This document shows, in pieces, positions 1 to 6,499 of a DNA stretch of 8,320 nucleotides (positions are counted from its first letter, which is position 1; each line of letters begins with the position of its first letter). A model generated the notes under the pieces. That model saw nothing but the letters and a program-made list of their open reading frames with translations, ran no database searches and had not been told where the DNA came from. Origin of the DNA: Burkholderiales bacterium (GTDB lineage Bacteria > Pseudomonadota > Gammaproteobacteria > Burkholderiales > UBA11063); contig JAPJMP010000237.1 in NCBI GenBank assembly GCA_026461645.1, positions 1-8,320 on the forward strand, in the 5' to 3' direction. The position numbers and the translations under genes are program-made.

Positions 1-1523
1 ATAAAAACTCTCCAAACAAAACAGCGATTATTGATAATAATACTAAGATTTCTAATGCAGAGTTTAAAAAATTAATTGATGTTGTTGCTGAGTATTTATA
101 TATTTGTAAAATAAAACCCAGTGATAAAGTTGCTTTAATTATGAATAATTCATGGCAATTTGTGGTTTGTTTCTTTGCCATTAGTAAACTAGGTGCCATT
201 TGTGTTCCGGTGAATAATTTTTTAAAAGAAGAAGAACTGGCTTATATATTAAATGATGCCCAAGTTAATTTGTTTTTTTCTTCATTTAAATTTGCTAAAG
301 AAACTTTAAATTTAATTAATAAAACACAAGCAACGCAAATAGTATGGGTTGATGGTGTTCCTTTGGAAAATGATCAAAATGTTAGTTTTGCAAAGATAAT
401 TGCAAAAGAATACTCTAATTTGCATTCAACTTACCCTACCACTTTAGATAATACCGCCGTTATAGTTTACACCTCAGGCACCACAGGTAAACCTAAAGGA
501 GCAAAACTTGCATTTAGAAATATTATCTCAAATTGTAGTGCTATTGCTGCAGAAGTATCTAAAAAACCAGGTGACATGCCAATGATAGCTTATTTGCCAA
601 TGTTTCATGCTTTTTCTTTAACTGTAACCATTCTAGTTCCAATATTTACTAGTAGTAAAATCACCATCATTCGCTCGATCTCTGGAATTAAAGATTTTAA
701 ACAAGTATTAAAACATATTCTTTTTAGCCGGTGCCGCTACTTTGCTGGCATTCCTGATATTTATAAAGTTATGGCTAAGGCAAAATTGCCTTGGTATTTT
801 CATTTCTTTCATAATGTCACTGGATTTATTAGTGGTGCTGCCCCACTAGCAGAAACTGTTTATATTAATTTTAATCGTTCATTTAAACGCGGCGAGCTAC
901 TTGAAGGTTATGGGATTACTGAGTGTTCTCCAGTAGTTAGTTGCAATCTACCTGGTAGTAATAGACCAAGCTCAGTTGGACAACCATTAGCTGATTATAA
1001 AGTAAAAATAATGAATGAACAAATGCAAGAACTGCCAATTGGTGAAGCGGGCGAGATTTGGGTGAGTGGCGATTGTGTCATGCAAGGTTATCACAATAAA
1101 CCCATAGAAACTAATGAAGCTATAATTGATGGCTGGTTTAGAACTGGTGACATGGGTAAAGTTGACCATGATGGCTATATATATATAGTAGATCGCATAA
1201 AAGATATTATTATTAATAAAGGGATGAACATATATCCTCGCGAAATTGAAGAGTTACTTTATACCTACGATAAAGTTGGCGAATGTTCAGTTATTGGTGA
1301 ATATGATGAAAATGAAAATGAATTACCAATTGCTTATATTGTGCTAAAAGAAAATTGTGATGCCAATGAAGCTGAAATAAAAGAATTTTTACGTCCACAA
1401 ATTGCTGCGTTCAAAATGATAAAAAAAGTAGTTTTTGCTAAAGAGCTGCCTAAGAACTCAACCGGTAAAATTTTAAAGCGCAAATTAAGAGAATTACATA
1501 ATAGCACTCTTAAAAAAAATTAA
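1..1523 (+). CDS. AMP-dependent acyl-CoA/acyl-ACP synthetase (long-chain fatty acid ligase type), 5' partial
   Basis: Acyl-adenylate-forming enzyme (ANL superfamily): it activates a carboxylic acid with ATP, then transfers the acyl group to CoA or a carrier thiol. The frame is open from base 3, with no stop, to the TAA at 1521-1523. The ATG at 141 is internal: the 46 codons before it encode typical family N-terminal sequence (KTAIID..., then DKVALIMNNS). Compared with ~510-residue bacterial LcfB-type ligases, roughly 10-20 residues are missing to the left. Visible motifs are the P-loop YTSGTTGKPKG (468-500), GYGITECSP (906-932), the hinge region GWFRTGD...DGYIYIVDRIKD (1131-1205), and the C-terminal NSTGKILKRK with the catalytic Lys codon at 1467-1469. 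All catalytic segments are intact. No signal peptide or membrane segment is visible. The resemblance is to medium/long-chain fatty acid ligases; the actual acyl substrate cannot be read from sequence. gltX follows after 16 nt, suggesting cotranscription. Confidence 0.9.
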   Translation, partial: KNSPNKTAIIDNNTKISNAEFKKLIDVVAEYLYICKIKPSDKVALIMNNSWQFVVCFFAISKLGAICVPVNNFLKEEELAYILNDAQVNLFFSSFKFAKETLNLINKTQATQIVWVDGVPLENDQNVSFAKIIAKEYSNLHSTYPTTLDNTAVIVYTSGTTGKPKGAKLAFRNIISNCSAIAAEVSKKPGDMPMIAYLPMFHAFSLTVTILVPIFTSSKITIIRSISGIKDFKQVLKHILFSRCRYFAGIPDIYKVMAKAKLPWYFHFFHNVTGFISGAAPLAETVYINFNRSFKRGELLEGYGITECSPVVSCNLPGSNRPSSVGQPLADYKVKIMNEQMQELPIGEAGEIWVSGDCVMQGYHNKPIETNEAIIDGWFRTGDMGKVDHDGYIYIVDRIKDIIINKGMNIYPREIEELLYTYDKVGECSVIGEYDENENELPIAYIVLKENCDANEAEIKEFLRPQIAAFKMIKKVVFAKELPKNSTGKILKRKLRELHNSTLKKN

Positions 1524-1528
1524 TTTTT

Positions 1529-1533
1529 AAGGA
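1529..1533 (+). promoter_or_regulatory. Ribosome binding site of gltX
   Basis: AAGGA lies 6 nt before the ATG at 1540, in the context ATTTTTAAGG. The same 10-mer precedes the mreB start, so the T-rich stretch plus AAGG may be this genome's usual strong initiation signal. It lies entirely in the 16-nt spacer after the ligase stop codon. Confidence 0.75.
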
Positions 1534-1539
1534 TAAATA

Positions 1540-2937
1540 ATGATCAGAACACGATTTGCCCCTTCACCAACTGGGTTTTTACATATTGGAGGTGCTAGAA
1601 CAGCTTTATTTTCTTGGGCTTATGCTCAAAGGAATCAGGGTAAATTTATTCTACGAATTGAAGATACTGATATTGAGCGTTCAACAACTGAGTCAGTTCA
1701 AAGCATTTTGGATGCAATGGTATGGTTAAATTTACCCCCTGATGAAGGCCCTTATTATCAAACTTCGCGCATGAATCGTTATCAAGAAATTATTCAACGC
1801 ATGTTAACTGAAGGCAGTGCTTATTATTGTTACTGTTCAAAACAAGAGCTAGAACAAATGCGCGAACAGCAAAAATTACAGGGAATTAAACCTAAATATG
1901 ACAGAAGATGCCTACATCATGGACAAAAAAATACAAATACTAAGCCAGTTGTGCGCTTTAAAAACCCTGAGACTGGGAGCGTAATTTGGCACGATTTAGT
2001 AAAAGGTAAAATTGAATTTAGCAATTTAGAATTAGATGATTTAATAATTGCTCGCAGTGATGGCGTACCAACTTATAATTTTTGTGTTGTGGTAGATGAT
2101 TTAGATATGAATATTACTCATGTAATTCGGGGCGATGATCATGTAAACAACACTCCAAGACAAATAAATATTCTTCAAGCGTTGAATGCTCCAATTCCAC
2201 TGTACGGTCATGTTCCAATGATTCTACGTGAGGATGGTGAAAAAATGTCTAAACGACGCGATGCTGTTAGTGTTATGCAATATAAGGCAATGGGTATTTT
2301 ACCTGAGGCATTATTAAACTATTTAGCAAAACTATGCTGGGGTTATGGTGATGAAGAAATATTTACTATGGAGCAATTTGTTAATTGGTTTGATTTAAAT
2401 AATGTCTCCGGCTCACCAGCACGCTTTGACATAAAAAAACTGTTTTGGGTCAATGCCCAACATTTAAAACTAACCAATAATAATCGATTGAAAGATTTAG
2501 TTTTAGAAATATGGCAACAAGATAATGCAAAGTATAATCAAGTATTATCACATGTGGAGCAATATGGATCAGATAAGCTCGAACAGCTCATCGAATTAAT
2601 TAAACCTAGGGTTGATAATTTAAATAGTCTTGCCAATAATTGTATTTATTTTTTTACTCCATTTCCTATTGCTGATATTGATTGTGCCAACATATTAACT
2701 AATGATGCTCAACAAATTTTAACAAAATTTGTCGACCAAATTAATCAAATTAATGTTTGGACTTTAGAAAATATAAAATTATCCATTAAGGAATTTTGTC
2801 AAACAAATCAAATTAAAATGCCACAATTAGGCATGCCACTACGCTTACAATTATTTGGTACTAAAGAAACTCCGGCTTTTGATGCTTTAATGTATTTATT
2901 AGGTAAAGATGAAACATTAAACCGTTTAGGAAAATAA
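1540..2937 (+). CDS. gltX: Glutamate--tRNA ligase (GluRS)
   Basis: Class I aminoacyl-tRNA synthetase that charges tRNA(Glu) with glutamate in the cytoplasm. The product is 465 aa, a normal length. The N-terminus RFAPSPTGFLHIGGART (residues 5-21) carries the HIGH-class signature. The zinc-binding insert is complete, with C97, C99, C124 and H126 at the positions of the E. coli C98/C100/C125/H127 ligands. The TYNFCVVVDDLDM and THVIRGDDHVNNTPRQINI segments are typical of GluRS. The KMSKS loop is K235-M-S-K-R, followed by R-D where most relatives have H-G. The C-terminal part is the helical anticodon-binding domain and is more divergent. The N-terminal two thirds read most like beta/gammaproteobacterial GltX. 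It sits 16 nt after the acyl ligase and 2 nt before alr. The ATG start is supported by AAGGA at 1529-1533 and by the conserved N-terminus. A non-discriminating or GluQ-type function is unlikely given the full anticodon domain. Confidence 0.97.
   Translation: MIRTRFAPSPTGFLHIGGARTALFSWAYAQRNQGKFILRIEDTDIERSTTESVQSILDAMVWLNLPPDEGPYYQTSRMNRYQEIIQRMLTEGSAYYCYCSKQELEQMREQQKLQGIKPKYDRRCLHHGQKNTNTKPVVRFKNPETGSVIWHDLVKGKIEFSNLELDDLIIARSDGVPTYNFCVVVDDLDMNITHVIRGDDHVNNTPRQINILQALNAPIPLYGHVPMILREDGEKMSKRRDAVSVMQYKAMGILPEALLNYLAKLCWGYGDEEIFTMEQFVNWFDLNNVSGSPARFDIKKLFWVNAQHLKLTNNNRLKDLVLEIWQQDNAKYNQVLSHVEQYGSDKLEQLIELIKPRVDNLNSLANNCIYFFTPFPIADIDCANILTNDAQQILTKFVDQINQINVWTLENIKLSIKEFCQTNQIKMPQLGMPLRLQLFGTKETPAFDALMYLLGKDETLNRLGK
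2928..2931 (+). promoter_or_regulatory. Ribosome binding site that sets the TTG start of alr
   Basis: AGGA lies inside the last codons of gltX, 8 nt before the TTG at 2940. It supports the TTG as the true start. The alr frame is closed upstream by a TGA at 2910-2912, and no ATG or GTG lies between that stop and the conserved N-terminal sequence. Confidence 0.65.
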
Positions 2938-2939
2938 TT

Positions 2940-4052
2940 TTGCATTTAACTACAATTGAAATAAGCAAACAAGTTTTACTTAACAATATTCAACTCATAC
3001 GAGCAGCAATTCCGGGAACAGGAAAAATTTGTTTTCCTGTTAAGGCTAATGCTTATGGACATGGATTAATAAAAATTGCGCAAATCACTCAAGATTATGT
3101 TGATTATTTTGGTGTTTCATGTTTAAATGAAGGAATTACTCTTAAAAAAAATGGTATTACTAAACCAATATTGGTATTTGGCGCTTTTAGTGCTGAATTA
3201 ATTTCTGGATTTATTAAACATCAATTAGAAATAACTATCTCATCGGAATTAAAAGCTAAACAAATTATTCAATATTGCCACCAGCATAACACTAGCGTCA
3301 AAATTCATTTAAAGGTTGATACTGGGATGAATCGTGTGGGTGTAAGACCTGATACTGCAATCAAATTAATTAAATTTATTGGCGAAAACAATAAATATTT
3401 AGAATTTGTTGGAATTTATTCTCATTTAGTTAATAGTGAAATTGCAAATGATGAACTAACTTTACAGCAATTACAAACTTTTAAACAAGTTGTCGATTTT
3501 GCTAAACAATATAACCCTAATCTAATTAGTCATATTGCTAACTCTGGCGCCATATGCAATTATCCGCAAAGTTATCTAGATATGGTAAGACCTGGAATTA
3601 TGACATACGGATATTTACCTACTACAACTTGTACCAACACTAATTTACATAAAATTACTCCATGTTTAAGTTTAAAATCAAAAATAATTTATGCTAAAGT
3701 GGTTAAGCAAAATATAGGGGTTAGTTATCATCATACTTACATAACTAGCCAAGATACTAAGATTGTAACTATTGCAATTGGTTATGGTGATGGTTACCGT
3801 AGAAGTTTATCTAATCAGGGTTATGTTTTATTGCATGGTAAAAAACATCCAATCTGTGGCAATATTTGTATGGATATGTTAATGGTTGATATTGGTGCTA
3901 CCAGCAAAGGAAAGGTTGGCGATGAAGTGATTTTAATTGGTAAGCAACAAGATCAAGAAATTACTCTACAAGAACTAGCCCAAATGTGTAATACCATAAC
4001 TTATGAACTACTAACCGGCTTCAGTGCTAGAGTTCCCCGCCATTATATTTAA
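2940..4052 (+). CDS. alr: Alanine racemase (PLP-dependent)
   Basis: Interconverts L- and D-alanine and supplies D-Ala for peptidoglycan precursors in the cytoplasm. The product is 370 aa; family members are about 355-390. The N-terminal TIM-barrel domain carries the PLP-lysine motif VKANAYGHG, with K35. HLKVDTGMNRVGV contains K125, the position that is carbamylated in Geobacillus Alr. The C-terminal beta domain has the second catalytic base, Tyr263 in GVSYHHTY, then IGYGDGYRR and CGNICMDMLMVDIG with the substrate-contacting Met. All key residues are present. The start is TTG, 2 nt after the gltX stop, with AGGA at 2928-2931. The next in-frame ATGs lie far inside the conserved barrel, so TTG is the only sensible choice. 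The near-overlap predicts translational coupling to gltX. Alternative PLP fold-III enzymes such as YggS or decarboxylases lack this C-terminal domain. Confidence 0.96.
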   Translation: MHLTTIEISKQVLLNNIQLIRAAIPGTGKICFPVKANAYGHGLIKIAQITQDYVDYFGVSCLNEGITLKKNGITKPILVFGAFSAELISGFIKHQLEITISSELKAKQIIQYCHQHNTSVKIHLKVDTGMNRVGVRPDTAIKLIKFIGENNKYLEFVGIYSHLVNSEIANDELTLQQLQTFKQVVDFAKQYNPNLISHIANSGAICNYPQSYLDMVRPGIMTYGYLPTTTCTNTNLHKITPCLSLKSKIIYAKVVKQNIGVSYHHTYITSQDTKIVTIAIGYGDGYRRSLSNQGYVLLHGKKHPICGNICMDMLMVDIGATSKGKVGDEVILIGKQQDQEITLQELAQMCNTITYELLTGFSARVPRHYI

Positions 4053-4057
4053 TTTAT

Positions 4058-4078
4058 TTAACGACCAAGTTAATTTTT
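4058..4078 (+). terminator. Weak terminator-like hairpin after alr
   Basis: TTAAC at 4058-4062 and GTTAA at 4069-4073 can form a 5-bp stem with a 6-nt loop, followed by five T at 4074-4078. It begins 5 nt after the alr stop, which is the right place to end the ligase-gltX-alr unit. The stem is short and AT-rich, so it may be chance in such sequence. Confidence 0.3.
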
Positions 4079-4253
4079 AAGTTTCCTTAATTCAAGCCTA
4101 ACATTAACAACAAAATTAAAATAAATATAAATTCTATCAAGATCGCAGCAAATTGGAAATTGGGGTAACACTTTAAATTGTGCATCCTAATTACTCTATG
4201 CAGGAAAACTTGATATTTGCTACAAAGTAGTGCTGAACTTCATAATTTGGAGA

Positions 4254-4277
4254 GGTAACTAACCCAATATAGTTACC
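4254..4277. repeat. 8-bp perfect inverted repeat, 8-nt loop
   Basis: GGTAACTA (4254-4261) and TAGTTACC (4270-4277) are exact reverse complements separated by 8 nt. No T-run follows, so it is not a typical intrinsic terminator. GGGTAAC at 4163-4169 could pair instead with GTTACCC at 4272-4278, so alternative foldings exist. It could be an operator dyad, an RNA hairpin, or part of a decayed element; the sequence does not decide which. Confidence 0.6.
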
Positions 4278-4403
4278 CATCCAATAACAACGTGACTATC
4301 AATCAAAGTTACTTAACATTGCATAAGATACTTAGTATGGCATTTGCCGCAATCCTCAAGTATATTCTTCAAAAAGTTATCATGCCATCTATCAATGTTC
4401 GGG

Positions 4404-4409
4404 TATAAT
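4404..4409 (+). promoter_or_regulatory. Possible -10 element upstream of tkt (TATAAT)
   Basis: A perfect TATAAT hexamer lies about 70 nt before the tkt ATG. No good -35 sits at 16-19 nt spacing; the nearest TTGACA-like word, TTATCA at 4377-4382, leaves 21 nt. It would give a leader of roughly 60 nt. In AT-rich DNA such hexamers arise by chance, so this is a candidate only. Confidence 0.35.
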
Positions 4410-4442
4410 TCTGGGTATTGCTACAACAGCCACTAAATTTTA

Positions 4443-4451
4443 TGGTAAAAT
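4443..4451 (+). promoter_or_regulatory. Possible extended -10 element of tkt (TGGTAAAAT)
   Basis: TGG directly before TAAAAT (4446-4451) forms an extended -10, which can work with a weak -35. The predicted start near 4458 would leave about 20 nt before the ATG, just enough to include the GGAAG ribosome binding site. It is the alternative to, or a second promoter beside, the TATAAT at 4404-4409. Confidence 0.35.
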
Positions 4452-4468
4452 ATATAGATAAAATTATT

Positions 4469-4473
4469 GGAAG
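4469..4473 (+). promoter_or_regulatory. Ribosome binding site deciding the tkt start
   Basis: GGAAG lies 5 nt before the ATG at 4479. An in-frame TTG at 4467 would place this purine run inside the coding region and has no Shine-Dalgarno sequence of its own. The ATG is therefore preferred. Confidence 0.7.
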
Positions 4474-4478
4474 TAATT

Positions 4479-6479
4479 ATGATTAATTTTTCTTTATTAG
4501 CAACTGCAATTCGAGTTTTATCCATGGATGCAGTTGAAAAAGCAAAATCTGGGCATCCTGGAATGCCAATGGGAATGGCTGATATAGGAACAGTCTTATG
4601 GAAAAACCATTTACAGCATAATCCGCTAAACCCGAATTGGGCCAATCGTGATAGATTTATTTTAAGCAATGGGCATGGTTCAATGCTCCTTTATAGTTTA
4701 TTACATCTTTCTGGTTATGCTTTATCACTTAAAGAAATTGAAAATTTTAGACAATTAAACTCCAAAACTCCGGGACACCCTGAATATCAACATACTGTTG
4801 GCGTAGAGACCAGTACTGGGCCTTTAGGTCAAGGAATTGCCAATGCTGTAGGAATGGCTTTAGCAGAAAAATTACTTGCCACAACTTTTAATAAGCCCAA
4901 CTTAAATATTATTAACCATTATACTTATGTGTTTCTAGGTGATGGCTGTTTAATGGAGGGAATTTCTCATGAAGCTTGCTCGTTAGCCGGAACTTTAAAA
5001 CTAAATAAATTAATTTTAATTTATGATGATAATGGAATTTCAATTGATGGCCATGTTATTGAGTGGTTTAATGAAGATGTAATTCAAAGATTTAAGGCCT
5101 ATCATTGGAATGTCATTGCAAATATTGATGGACATAATATTGAAGCTATTGATAATGCTATTATTCAAGCTAAACAAAGCGATAAACCTTCTTTAATTAT
5201 TTGTAAAACTATTATTGGTAAAGGTTCACCCAATAAATCCGGCAAAGAGGATGCTCATGGAGCGCCACTTGGTAAAGATGAAATTGAATTGGTAAGAAAA
5301 GAATTAAATTGGCCGTTTCTACCGTTTGAAATTCCACAAGAAGTTTATCAACAATTTGATGCTAAAGAGCAAGGAAAGCAAATTGAAAACGAATGGAATA
5401 TATTGTTTAACAAATATTCTGCTACTTATCCTGAATTAGCTAAAGAATTTTTACGCCGTATAAATCACCAATTACCCTCAAACTGGAATGAAATTGTAGC
5501 TAATGGTATTAAAAAAACTACGCAAGCACAAGAGACCATTGCTACACGCAAGGCATCGCAAAACGCTATAGAATATTTTGCCCAATTTTTACCAGAATTA
5601 TTTGGTGGTTCAGCCGATTTAACTGGCTCCAATTTAACACGTTGGAGTAATGCTTTAAGTCTTAATCATGAAAATAATTTTAATGGTAATTATTTAAGCT
5701 ATGGGGTAAGAGAATTTGCTATGACTGCTATGTTAAATGGAATATATTTACATGGTGGCTTCAAACCCTTTGGTGGTACTTTTCTAATGTTCTCAGAATA
5801 TGCTAGAAATGCAATTAGAATGGCAAGTCTAATGCGTATTGCACCAATTTTTGTTTATTCGCATGATTCAATTGGTGTGGGTGAAGATGGACCAACGCAT
5901 CAACCTATTGAGCAAATTGCCACCTTAAGACTAATTCCAAATATTAATTTATGGCGTCCTGCTGACACAACCGAAAGCATGGTAGCATGGGCTGATAGTT
6001 TAAAACAAAATCATCGTCCTTCTTGTCTAGTTCTATCACGCCAAAATTTAAAATACATTGAACGCAATGAAGAACAAATTAATAATATTGCTAAGGGTGG
6101 TTATATTTTACGTTGTAATTCAGCACAACCTGAAATTTTAATAATGGCAACTGGTTCAGAACTTGAATTAGCACTGAATGCTTATGATTATTTATCGGCA
6201 CAACATAAATTGGTACAATTAGTTTCAATGCCTAGTTTAGAAGTTTTTGCCCAGCAAGATCAAGATTATAAGAATAAAGTTTTAGGCGGGGAGCAATGTA
6301 AATATAAAATTGCTATTGAAGCTGGAGTAAATGCCCCATGGTATCAATATGTTGGCGCTAATGGTCTTATTCTTGGCATCAACTCTTTTGGTGTTTCGGC
6401 AAAATCAGCTGATGTGTTTGATTATTTTGGTTTAACAACAACTAAAGTTATTAATAAAATTAAAGATTATATAAATTAA
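4479..6479 (+). CDS. tkt: Transketolase (thiamine diphosphate-dependent)
   Basis: Transfers two-carbon ketol units between sugar phosphates in the non-oxidative pentose phosphate pathway, linking glycolytic intermediates to ribose-5-phosphate and erythrose-4-phosphate. The product is 666 aa from the ATG; E. coli TktA is 663 aa. The sequence is collinear with Tkt[15 protein letters not shown] near the N-terminus, the ThDP/metal motif G154-D-G...EGISHE, and [10 protein letters not shown]. The pyrimidine domain has the catalytic Glu412 in [11 protein letters not shown] (E. coli E411) and [15 protein letters not shown] beginning at H462. The C-terminal domain carries [11 protein letters not shown]. 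All three domains and the cofactor residues appear intact. An in-frame TTG at 4467 would add four residues, but the ribosome binding site at 4469-4473 favours ATG 4479. The gene opens the second unit after the 426-bp gap, and mreB starts 20 nt after its stop. DXP synthase is excluded by the close TktA-like reading. Confidence 0.97.
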   Translation: MINFSLLATAIRVLSMDAVEKAKSGHPGMPMGMADIGTVLWKNHLQHNPLNPNWANRDRFILSNGHGSMLLYSLLHLSGYALSLKEIENFRQLNSKTPGHPEYQHTVGVETSTGPLGQGIANAVGMALAEKLLATTFNKPNLNIINHYTYVFLGDGCLMEGISHEACSLAGTLKLNKLILIYDDNGISIDGHVIEWFNEDVIQRFKAYHWNVIANIDGHNIEAIDNAIIQAKQSDKPSLIICKTIIGKGSPNKSGKEDAHGAPLGKDEIELVRKELNWPFLPFEIPQEVYQQFDAKEQGKQIENEWNILFNKYSATYPELAKEFLRRINHQLPSNWNEIVANGIKKTTQAQETIATRKASQNAIEYFAQFLPELFGGSADLTGSNLTRWSNALSLNHENNFNGNYLSYGVREFAMTAMLNGIYLHGGFKPFGGTFLMFSEYARNAIRMASLMRIAPIFVYSHDSIGVGEDGPTHQPIEQIATLRLIPNINLWRPADTTESMVAWADSLKQNHRPSCLVLSRQNLKYIERNEEQINNIAKGGYILRCNSAQPEILIMATGSELELALNAYDYLSAQHKLVQLVSMPSLEVFAQQDQDYKNKVLGGEQCKYKIAIEAGVNAPWYQYVGANGLILGINSFGVSAKSADVFDYFGLTTTKVINKIKDYIN

Positions 6480-6488
6480 CTCATTTTT

Positions 6489-6493
6489 AAGGG
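6489..6493 (+). promoter_or_regulatory. Ribosome binding site of mreB
   Basis: AAGGG lies 6 nt before the ATG at 6500, within ATTTTTAAGG, the same word found before gltX. It occupies the 20-nt spacer after tkt, leaving no room for a separate promoter there. Confidence 0.75.
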
Positions 6494-6499
6494 TTTAAC

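Larger units (their letters stand above)
4053..4478. other. 426-bp gap between alr and tkt, without a recognisable gene
   Basis: The gap has two parts. Bases 4053-4140 are very AT-rich (4081-4140 is about 20% G+C), like normal spacer for this genome. Bases 4141-4440 are about 32-38% G+C per 60-base line, as high as or higher than much of the flanking coding sequence. In that second part I see an 8-bp inverted repeat (4254-4277), several GTAAC/GTTAC words, and stop-free stretches on both strands with no good start: 4336-4461 on + (41 codons) and 4313-4420 on - (35 codons). No tRNA, rRNA, known riboswitch or complete insertion sequence is recognisable. A decayed gene or mobile-element remnant, or an unrecognised regulatory or small-RNA locus, would fit. 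The right end carries the tkt promoter and ribosome binding site. Confidence 0.6.

Noticed and set aside
141..143. ATG as the start of the acyl ligase
   Set aside because: The frame is open back to base 3, and the 46 upstream codons match the N-terminal domain of the family, so this Met is internal.
987..1169. 60-codon open frame on the minus strand inside the acyl ligase
   Set aside because: It lies wholly within a well-conserved gene, has no ribosome binding site, and gives an uncharacteristic peptide; a shadow frame.
1176..1190. Short TA-repeat-like run (atatatatata)
   Set aside because: It encodes the conserved GYIYIVDR segment of the ligase; codon choice explains it.
4467..4469. TTG as the start of tkt
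   Set aside because: It overlaps the GGAAG ribosome binding site that serves the ATG at 4479, and transketolase N-termini fit the ATG.
4433..4669. 78-codon minus-strand open frame over the tkt promoter and 5' end
   Set aside because: It mirrors conserved transketolase codons for most of its length and has no recognisable protein signature.
6435..6466. Promoter-like TTTAAC and TAAAAT words near the end of tkt, possibly for mreB
   Set aside because: The words are generic for AT-rich coding DNA and poorly matched to consensus; not enough to call a promoter.
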